From CAZMXI01 sp964570205 (GTDB taxonomy: Bacteria > Planctomycetota > Phycisphaerae > Tepidisphaerales > Tepidisphaeraceae), in contig CAZMXI010000026.1 in the NCBI GenBank assembly GCA_964570205.1, positions 1-36,221 on the forward strand: a DNA stretch of 36,221 nt, read 5' to 3'. The notes under the pieces are model-generated. The model saw nothing but the letters and a program-made list of their open reading frames with translations, did not search any database and was not told the DNA's origin. Shown piece by piece: positions 30,302-36,221 of this stretch. Each line of letters starts with the position of its first letter. Positions within the stretch are counted from its first letter, which is position 1. Made by a program: the position numbers and the translations under genes.

Positions 30302-32740
30302 ATGAGGCACGGTTTGCTGGCGGTCCTTCTCTGCCTGCTGGGACTGCTGTTGGCTCAGCCTCTGGTGGCAGCCGAGGCCAAGTCGCCGGCTCGAAGCGGT
30401 CCAAGCCCCGAGGCGGTGGACGCGGCCATCAAGAAGGCCATCGCGTTTCTCTACAAGCAGCAGAAGGGCGATAACTGGGAAACCGTCGCCCACCGCGACC
30501 CCCGCGAAATGGCGTTCATGACGCTCGAACACGAGCGGTTCGAGAAGGACAAGAAGGAGGGCAAGGCATCCGGGGAAGGGCCCACGCGTCCCAACCATGC
30601 CGGCCCAAACGACTGGCAATGGGGCGGCGCCAGCGCCCTGGCGATCTGCGCCCTGCTGTACGCCGGCGAAAGCCAGCAGAATCCCAAGCTGGCGGCCGGC
30701 ATTGAGTGGCTCAAAAGAGCTGACATGTACGGCATTTACGCGATGGGGTTCCGCTGCCAGGTTTGGGCGATGATTCCGAACAACGAGACGGTTCGGCGTG
30801 TGGCGTTGCGTGACCGGAACTACCTGCTGGCGGCGGTGCACCAGAACCCCGAGAAGGAACCCGGCCGGCCAACCGGCCTGTTTCCGTACTATTTCTTCGA
30901 AGGGCGGCGAGGCTCCAGCGACGAATGGTACGACCACAGCGTCAGTCAGTACGGCATTCTGGGCATGTGGGCCATCTCGCAGTTGAACCTGGAGACACCG
31001 CTGGATTTCTGGCGGGTCAGCGAAATGGCGTGGCGGCACAACCAGTACCCGGATGGGGGTTGGTCCTACCGCCATTCCGACAGCGACAAGAACCAGGACT
31101 GGACCAAGGGCACGGTGGCGATGACGGCGGCCGGCCTGGCGTCGCTGTTCATCACGCAGGAAATGCTGCACTCGATGGATGGATTGCGGTGCACCGGCAA
31201 CTACCGCGACGAGTCGATCGAGCGAGCCATTCAGTGGATGCACGCGAATTTCCGCCGATTCGAAGAGCACCACCCCTACTATTCGCTCTACGGCGTGGAG
31301 CGGATCGGCGTCGCAAGCGGACTGAAGTATTTCGGCAACCTCAACTGGTACGAAGTGGGTGCGGAATACCTGCTCAAGCGGCAGAATTCGGATGGTTCAT
31401 GGGGCGGGGATGACGGTCATCACAACATCCGCAAGATCCCCGACACCGCTTTCGCCCTGATGTTCCTGGCGCGCGGTCGAGCGCCGGTCATGATGAACAA
31501 ACTGGAGTACGTGGTGGACATGGCCGGCGACCGGCCGCGCCCCGCCACGTGGAATGAGCGCCCGCGGGAGGTGGCGAACATCTCTCGCTGGGTCGGCCGG
31601 CAGATTGAGCGAGACCTGAACTGGCAGATCGTGAACCTTGATGCCCCGGTGGACGAATTACACGATTCGCCGATCCTCTGGATCAGCGGCAAGGATCCGC
31701 TGAGTTTCAAGGACACCGAGGTGGCCAAGCTCAAGCAGTTCGTGGAGGAGGGCGGACTGATACTCGGCAACGCCGATTGCGGCAACGTCGCCTTTGCCGT
31801 CAGCTTCCGCAAGCTGGGCCAGAAGATGTTCCCGCAGTACGAGTTTCGCGAGTTGCCCAGCAGCCACCCGATTTACGCCAATCAGCAGTTTCGGCGCAAG
31901 GGGTGGCGGCAGCCGCCGTTCCTTCAGGGGCTGAGCAACGGTGCGCGCGAGCTGATGCTGCTTTTCCCGATCTACGACCCCGCATCGGGGTGGCAGACAC
32001 AATCGTGGTCGGGCACCGAGCGGGAGCCGCTGTCGCAGGTCGGCGCGAACATCTTTCTGTATGCGGTGGACAAGAAGAACCTCCGCTTCAAGGGAGAGAG
32101 TTTCCTGGTCTATCCCGACCCGAAGATCAACCCCAAGGGTACGATCAAGGTGGCGAGGCTGGAGTATCCCGGGAACTGGGATCCCGAATCGGCCGGCTGG
32201 CGGCGCATGCGCGCCATTATGCGCAATACCCATCGGACGGACCTGACTGTTGAGAGCGTCAAGCTCGGCGGCGGCAAGCTCACCGCGGGCGGCTATGCCG
32301 CGGCGCACCTGACCGGCACCGCCAAGACGACCCTGAGCCAGGCCGCCCAGGCGGAGTTGAAGAAGTTCGTCGAGGGCGGCGGCACGCTGATCGTGGACGC
32401 CGCGGGCGGGTCGCCGGATTTCGCCATCTCGATCGAACCGACGCTACGAACGATGTTCGGAGCGACGGGGATGAAGACGCTCAGGCCGAACCACCCGGTG
32501 CTGGCCGGGCCGGAAAAAGTGACCATCGAATACAGGGCGTATGCGAGAAAGACGCTGGGCAACCTGCGCACATCGCGCATCCAGGGCGTCGAGGTGGGCG
32601 GCAAAACGCGCGTGTTCTTCAGTGGCGAGGATCTGAGCGCCGGCTTGGTCGGCCAGCCGGTGGATGGCATTCATGGCTATGAACCCGAGGTCGCCGCGGC
32701 CATCGTGGGCAACATCCTCATGCACGCCGCGGGCAAGTGA
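30302..32740 (+). CDS. Secreted alpha/alpha-toroid protein with DUF4159 domain
   Basis: An 812-aa exported protein with a signal peptide (1-24, ending VAA-E). Residues about 40-400 form a prenyltransferase/squalene-oxidase-like alpha/alpha toroid, with QW-type repeats such as AIEWLKRAD, YPDGGWSYRHSD, AIQWMHANF and LLKRQNSDGSWGG. Residues about 440-812 carry DUF4159, a class I glutamine amidotransferase-like fold. It shows a repeated FVEEGGLILGNADCG and FVEGGGTLIVDAAGG motif, so the second half may hold two such lobes. The toroid probably binds a ligand or peptide; terpene cyclase motifs (DXDD) are absent. This combination is common in Planctomycetota and its function is unknown. It is followed by an intrinsic terminator. 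Confidence 0.92.
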   Translation: MRHGLLAVLLCLLGLLLAQPLVAAEAKSPARSGPSPEAVDAAIKKAIAFLYKQQKGDNWETVAHRDPREMAFMTLEHERFEKDKKEGKASGEGPTRPNHAGPNDWQWGGASALAICALLYAGESQQNPKLAAGIEWLKRADMYGIYAMGFRCQVWAMIPNNETVRRVALRDRNYLLAAVHQNPEKEPGRPTGLFPYYFFEGRRGSSDEWYDHSVSQYGILGMWAISQLNLETPLDFWRVSEMAWRHNQYPDGGWSYRHSDSDKNQDWTKGTVAMTAAGLASLFITQEMLHSMDGLRCTGNYRDESIERAIQWMHANFRRFEEHHPYYSLYGVERIGVASGLKYFGNLNWYEVGAEYLLKRQNSDGSWGGDDGHHNIRKIPDTAFALMFLARGRAPVMMNKLEYVVDMAGDRPRPATWNERPREVANISRWVGRQIERDLNWQIVNLDAPVDELHDSPILWISGKDPLSFKDTEVAKLKQFVEEGGLILGNADCGNVAFAVSFRKLGQKMFPQYEFRELPSSHPIYANQQFRRKGWRQPPFLQGLSNGARELMLLFPIYDPASGWQTQSWSGTEREPLSQVGANIFLYAVDKKNLRFKGESFLVYPDPKINPKGTIKVARLEYPGNWDPESAGWRRMRAIMRNTHRTDLTVESVKLGGGKLTAGGYAAAHLTGTAKTTLSQAAQAELKKFVEGGGTLIVDAAGGSPDFAISIEPTLRTMFGATGMKTLRPNHPVLAGPEKVTIEYRAYARKTLGNLRTSRIQGVEVGGKTRVFFSGEDLSAGLVGQPVDGIHGYEPEVAAAIVGNILMHAAGK

Positions 32741-32765
32741 CATCACGGCACAGGAGAAAGAGGGC

Positions 32766-32804
32766 GGCCCGGCCGACTGGAATTGGCCGGGTCGTTCTGT
32801 TTTC
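32766..32804 (+). terminator. Intrinsic terminator
   Basis: GGCCCGGCC (32766-32774) and GGCCGGGTC (32785-32793) pair over 9 bp, with one G-U wobble, around a 10-nt loop. The stem is followed by the U-rich GTTCTGTTTT. It lies 25 nt after the stop of the toroid-DUF4159 gene. Confidence 0.8.
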
Positions 32805-32828
32805 GGGCGGGCGCGGTTCCCGGCGATT

Positions 32829-32860
32829 CTCGTGCGATTGCCGCACGAGGTCGGTACGAT
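32829..32860 (+). promoter_or_regulatory. Perfect dyad next to a TACGAT box
   Basis: CTCGTGCG (32829-32836) and CGCACGAG (32842-32849) are perfect 8-bp inverted arms around ATTGC. They lie 5 nt upstream of a -10-like TACGAT (32855-32860) and would cover the -35 region. The dyad is a candidate operator for the Tat-exported oxidoreductase gene. It could also form an RNA hairpin. Confidence 0.4.
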
Positions 32861-32912
32861 ATGGGCGTCGATATCGGCGACCCGATCGCACATCTCTATC
32901 AACGAGGGAACC

Positions 32913-34244
32913 ATGCAGGCACAACCCCGTGCGGCGCAAACCCGGACCCGGCGGCATTTCCTGAAGCGAACCGGAAGTCTCGCGGCAGGCGCCGTGGCGG
33001 CCTACGTGGCGGCCGCCCGGGCGGCCGGCGCCAGCGAGCGCATCTCCCTTGGCGTCATCGGCCCGGGCGGCATGGGCACATCGCTCATGAAGTCCTTCGC
33101 GGCGATGAAGGATGTTCAAGTCACGTATGTGTGTGATATCGACCAGGCGCACCTCGACAGCGCGATCAAGGCAGTGGAGCAGATCGCGGGGAAGCCGCCC
33201 AGAGGCGTCAAGGATCTGCGAAGGGTGCTCGATGACCGGGCGGTGGACGCGGTGGTCATCGCCACGCCCGATCATTGGCACGCGCCGGCGACCATTCTGG
33301 CCTGCGATGCGGGCAAGCACGTGTATGTCGAGAAGCCCGCATCGCACAACCTGCGGGAAGGCAGGCTGATGGTCGAGGCCGCGCGGCGCAACAAGCGCAC
33401 CGTGCAGGTCGGCATGCAGAGCCGGGCCGCGGAGCACGTGCGGCGCGCCGTCGAACTGGTGCAGGGCGGGGCGATCGGCGAGGTGCTGGTGGCAAAGGTC
33501 TGGAACAGCCAGCTTCGCGCCAACATCGGAAAGCGCAAGGCCGAGCAGCCCCCCGCTGGGGTGGATTATGACCTGTGGGTGGGGCCCGCGCCGTTCGTGC
33601 CGTTCCAGAGCAACCGATTCCACGCCTGGTGGCGCTGGTGGTACGCCTTTGGCACGGGCGACATGGGCAATGATGGCGTTCATGACATCGACGTCGCCCG
33701 ATGGGGGCTGGGTTTGCAGACACACCCCAGCACCATCGCAGCGATGGGCGGCAAGTGTTTCTTCGACGATGACCAGCAGTTCCCGGACACCCAGTATGTG
33801 GTGTGCGAATACGAACAGGATGGGGGGAAGAAGAAGCAGTTGGTGTTCGAACAACGGACCTGGTCGCCCTATTTTCAGGAGGGCGCTGAGAACGGCATCG
33901 TCTGGTACGGCACCAAGGGCATGATGAACCTCAACCGCAGCGCCGGGTGGAAGATCGAGGGACCCAGAAACGCCCCGGGAGAGAAGATGGCCGGACGCAT
34001 CGACAGCACGCCGCATCATCGCGACTTCCTCAAGTGCATCGCGTCGGGTGGGCGGCCCATCTGCGACATCGAGGATGGCCACCTTTCGGCGGCGGTGTGT
34101 CACCTTGGCAATATCGCCACGCGGATCGGGCGAGTCATTCGCTTTGACCCTCGGGCGGAGAAGATCGTGGGCGACGACCAGGCCGGGAAGCTGGCGTCGC
34201 GCGATTACCGGAATGGGCATTGGGCCATCCCGAAAGGCGTCTGA
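32913..34244 (+). CDS. Tat-exported Gfo/Idh/MocA-family oxidoreductase
   Basis: A 443-aa protein with a twin-arginine signal (RRHFLKR at 13-19, then a hydrophobic AAGAVAAYVAAARAAGA), so it should be exported folded with its NAD(P) cofactor. The Rossmann core starts LGVIGPGGMGT (about 46-56), followed by ATPDHWHA and the family motif EKPASHN near residue 145. The C-terminal alpha/beta domain contains DMGNDGVHDIDVARWGLG and a typical HHRDFLKCIASGGRP near the end. Substrates of this family are usually sugars, inositols or their derivatives; the exact one is not clear. GAGGG lies 5 nt before the ATG at 32913. The frame is also open upstream to 32664, but that overlaps the previous gene and its terminator. 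Confidence 0.95.
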   Translation: MQAQPRAAQTRTRRHFLKRTGSLAAGAVAAYVAAARAAGASERISLGVIGPGGMGTSLMKSFAAMKDVQVTYVCDIDQAHLDSAIKAVEQIAGKPPRGVKDLRRVLDDRAVDAVVIATPDHWHAPATILACDAGKHVYVEKPASHNLREGRLMVEAARRNKRTVQVGMQSRAAEHVRRAVELVQGGAIGEVLVAKVWNSQLRANIGKRKAEQPPAGVDYDLWVGPAPFVPFQSNRFHAWWRWWYAFGTGDMGNDGVHDIDVARWGLGLQTHPSTIAAMGGKCFFDDDQQFPDTQYVVCEYEQDGGKKKQLVFEQRTWSPYFQEGAENGIVWYGTKGMMNLNRSAGWKIEGPRNAPGEKMAGRIDSTPHHRDFLKCIASGGRPICDIEDGHLSAAVCHLGNIATRIGRVIRFDPRAEKIVGDDQAGKLASRDYRNGHWAIPKGV

Positions 34245-34266
34245 CGGCGCGGCTTTTCAATGGAGT

Positions 34267-34899
34267 TCACAACCGCTGCGCAAGCTGTCGCGCCAGGGCG
34301 TCCATCCGCGAAAGTTCCAGGGGGTCGAAGGCGCGCGTCGAGAAATCCAGCAGCAGGCATCCGCCCGCCAGAATCAGCCCCACATCCGGCGGCGTCAGGG
34401 CCAGTAGTTGCGACTTCGACAGCGTCAGCACGGCGGCGCGCTCGTGCGAGTAGATCGCGAACCGGTCCGTGGACACCGCCCGCATGGCGCTCAGAGGGAG
34501 GAGGTCGGCCAGGCTCGCCGCCAGGGCCACGGGGCGCAGGGCGCTGGTCGGCCATGACGCAGGCAATCGGCGGATCAGGACATTCCAGCATCCTGTGGCC
34601 CTGCCGGCCCCGATCACGCCGGGCAACTCCACCCGAGCGAAGGTCGAATCGGGCTTATCGAGCATCATCAGCAGGCGGAAATCGCTTCGGCCAAGCGCCG
34701 ACGCCAGGCCCTCGGGCACGGGCGACTCGCCGGCCCGGCGAAGATTGTATCCATGCACATGGGTCCATCCGACCAGTTCCACCCACTGGCGTTGCTGCGT
34801 CCACCGCCACACCAGCAGCCAGAACATCGCCCACGAAGCCGCGATAATGACCGCCAGCGTGAGGGGCACGGACAACGGCATGGGCACAGCGCAGATCAT
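34267..34899 (-). CDS. Membrane-anchored protein of unknown function
   Basis: I do not recognise the family of this 210-aa protein. It has one N-terminal hydrophobic helix (about 8-32, with WAMFWLLVW) followed by a soluble domain that begins RQWVELVGWTHVHGYNLRR. That domain has several hydrophobic strands (RLLMMLD, CWNVLIRRL, AAVLTL, VGLILAGGCLLLDF) and a C-terminal helix. The topology is probably a single anchor with the domain on one side of the membrane. It converges on the oxidoreductase gene with a 22-nt gap and is divergent from argJ, with about 75 nt between the two starts. No catalytic motif was seen. Confidence 0.78.
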   Translation of the reverse strand: MICAVPMPLSVPLTLAVIIAASWAMFWLLVWRWTQQRQWVELVGWTHVHGYNLRRAGESPVPEGLASALGRSDFRLLMMLDKPDSTFARVELPGVIGAGRATGCWNVLIRRLPASWPTSALRPVALAASLADLLPLSAMRAVSTDRFAIYSHERAAVLTLSKSQLLALTPPDVGLILAGGCLLLDFSTRAFDPLELSRMDALARQLAQRL

Positions 34900-34973
34900 G
34901 CGTCTCTCTGGAAAAGCGGGCGGCCTTGGGCTACCCTCATCAGCCTGGCAACAGTATACGCGAAGGGAAGGAT

Positions 34974-36170
34974 ATGGCTGAACTGCACCTGCTCTCGCCG
35001 GCCGGATTTCGGGCCGGGGCCGTTTACGCGGGCATCAAGACCAAGCAATCGCCCGATATCGGGCTGCTGATCTGCGACACGCTGGCCAACGCGGCGGCGG
35101 TCTTCACGACCAACAAGGTTTTTGCCGCGCCCGTGGCGATCGGGCGGAAGCACGTCGCCGGCGGGCGGCTTCGCGGCGTCGTCGTCAACAGCGGCAACGC
35201 CAACGCCTGCACCGGCCGGCGCGGCGAGAAAGACGCCATCCGCATGTGCCAGCTTGCGGCCGCGGTCGCGGGGTGCGACCCGAACCTGATCCTGCCGTCG
35301 TCCACCGGGATCATCGGCCACACGCTGCCGATGGACAAGGTCGAACGAGGCATAATCGAGGCCGGGCAGTATCTTGGCGGCGCCCGCGAGCACGCCCTGA
35401 TGTTCGGCGACGCCATTCTCACCACGGATCTGAAGCGCAAGCGGGCGGCGGCGCGGTTCAAGATCGGCAAACGGACGGTCACCCTTGCCGGCATCTGCAA
35501 GGGCAGCGGGATGATCGGGCCGCGCATGGCGACCATGCTGGCGTACCTCACCACCGACGCCCTGATCAGCGCGCCGATCCTGCGGCGGCTGATGCGCGAA
35601 GTCGCGAATGACAGCTTCAACGCCGTCACCGTGGATGACCACACCAGCACCAACGACACCGCGTGCATCATGGCATCGGGCCTTTCCGGAGCCAAGATCG
35701 TCTCGGGGGCGGCACTGGAGACATTCACCGCGGCGCTGAACGACGTCTGCAAGGATCTGGCGTATCAGATCGCCGCGGATGGCGAGGGGGCCACCAAGGT
35801 CATTACCATCCAGGTTCGCAGTGCCCACAGCGAGGGCGACGCCCGCGCCATCGCCCGCGCCATCGCCGTTTCGCCCCTGGTCAAATGCGCCATGCATGGC
35901 AATGATCCCAACTGGGGACGCATCGTGTCCGCCGCAGGCCTTTCCGACGGCAGGTTCGACCCCGCGAAGGCCGCTTTATCGCTGCAGGGCACGACGGTCT
36001 TCCGCAAGGGCCAGCCCGTTGCGTTTGACGCCGCCAAGGTCAGCAAGGCCCTGGGCCGGCGCGATGTCTCGGTCATCCTGTCGTGCAACATGGGCGATGC
36101 GTCGGCCACGTTCTGGACGTGCGATCTGTCGAAGAACTACGTCACGATCAACGCGGATTATCACACCTAG
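34974..36170 (+). CDS. argJ: Glutamate N-acetyltransferase/amino-acid acetyltransferase (bifunctional ArgJ)
   Basis: A 398-aa enzyme of arginine biosynthesis, normally transferring the acetyl group from N-acetylornithine to glutamate, and often also using acetyl-CoA. Motifs: FTTNKVFAAPV, NSGNANACTG (72-81), and the autoproteolysis site KGSGMIGPRMATMLA, with cleavage between A186 and T187 giving alpha and beta chains and T187 as nucleophile. Also present are VDDHTSTNDT and NDPNWGRI. Length is normal. ATG 34974 has AGGGAAGG upstream; an in-frame ATG at 34926 lacks such a site. Whether it accepts acetyl-CoA (bifunctional) or not (monofunctional) cannot be read from the sequence. The stop codon lies inside the right terminal repeat. 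Confidence 0.97.
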   Translation: MAELHLLSPAGFRAGAVYAGIKTKQSPDIGLLICDTLANAAAVFTTNKVFAAPVAIGRKHVAGGRLRGVVVNSGNANACTGRRGEKDAIRMCQLAAAVAGCDPNLILPSSTGIIGHTLPMDKVERGIIEAGQYLGGAREHALMFGDAILTTDLKRKRAAARFKIGKRTVTLAGICKGSGMIGPRMATMLAYLTTDALISAPILRRLMREVANDSFNAVTVDDHTSTNDTACIMASGLSGAKIVSGAALETFTAALNDVCKDLAYQIAADGEGATKVITIQVRSAHSEGDARAIARAIAVSPLVKCAMHGNDPNWGRIVSAAGLSDGRFDPAKAALSLQGTTVFRKGQPVAFDAAKVSKALGRRDVSVILSCNMGDASATFWTCDLSKNYVTINADYHT

Positions 36171-36220
36171 TGCCGCTTCCAGTTCATGACTTTCGTGTTC
36201 CGATCCACGCTGATTAAGCG
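36167..36220. repeat. Right copy of the 54-bp terminal inverted repeat
   Basis: This is the exact reverse complement of bases 1-54, starting within the last two codons of argJ (the CTAG containing the TAG stop) and running to one base before the end. Read from the edge inward it ends at the same CTAG as the left copy. One further base (C36221) follows. Confidence 0.9.
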
Positions 36221-36221
36221 C

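Noticed and set aside
36167..36220. Terminal repeat as an integron attC site or transposon end
   Set aside because: I see no paired core sites of an attC, no adjacent transposase or integrase, and no target duplication. Assembly-graph overlap or a dispersed repeat explains it with fewer assumptions.

Overview
The window is about 36.2 kb of GC-rich DNA that looks like a metagenomic scaffold: it has a 10-N gap at 3324-3333 and an identical 54-bp sequence in opposite orientation at its two ends. Gene content points to the Planctomycetota, probably a Phycisphaerae-like or related uncultivated lineage. The evidence is a giant surface protein with the planctomycete 'LEPR' N-terminal signature, paired secreted sulfatases, a Tat-exported Gfo/Idh/MocA oxidoreductase, a toroid-DUF4159-type secreted protein, and many repeat-built extracellular proteins. 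This placement is inferred from gene content, not from a marker-gene tree.

Layout. (1) 38-1768: the C-terminal part of a secreted Ig-like/beta-solenoid protein cut off by the left edge. (2) 1778-2500 (-): an atypical protein kinase. (3) 2667-8001 (+): an eight-gene run with gaps of 15-80 nt. It holds a four-TM protein, a Ser/Thr kinase with two zinc ribbons, a TM protein with one zinc ribbon, a tiny membrane ORF, three consecutive proteins that I read as ESCRT-III/Snf7-like, and a GNAT acetyltransferase. The first ESCRT-III-like protein has an N-terminal extension with a probable winged helix and an in-frame internal start behind a strong Shine-Dalgarno sequence. (4) 8004-9078: a graveyard of three mobile-element genes (IS701-like on -, IS256-like on +, serine recombinase on +), all broken, next to an intact tRNA-Ser(CGA) with its own promoter and terminator. 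(5) 9393-23765 (-): one 4790-residue surface protein with beta-rich N-terminal half, RTX blocks, nine SdrD-B-like modules, a dockerin pair, a propeller-like segment and a conserved planctomycete-type C-terminus, followed by a strong hairpin. (6) 24036-24437: a small Arg-rich protein. (7) 24508-27998 (-): two translationally coupled sulfatases. (8) 28179-30201: ribF and an nrnA-like DHH phosphoesterase. (9) 30302-32740: the toroid-DUF4159 protein with an intrinsic terminator. (10) 32913-34244: the Tat-exported oxidoreductase behind a perfect dyad. (11) 34267-34899 (-): a membrane-anchored unknown. (12) 34974-36170: argJ.

The most interesting part is the 2.7-8.0 kb run. The established bacterial members of the ESCRT-III superfamily are PspA and Vipp1. 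The proteins here look closer to the eukaryotic/archaeal Snf7 style (about 200 aa, short hydrophobic-basic N-terminus, helical hairpin, acidic C-terminal half), and one has a CHMP7-like winged-helix fusion. With kinases, zinc ribbons and membrane proteins beside them, they may form a membrane-remodelling module. No Vps4-like AAA ATPase is in the window. The assignment rests on reading the sequences by eye and needs profile and structure comparison.
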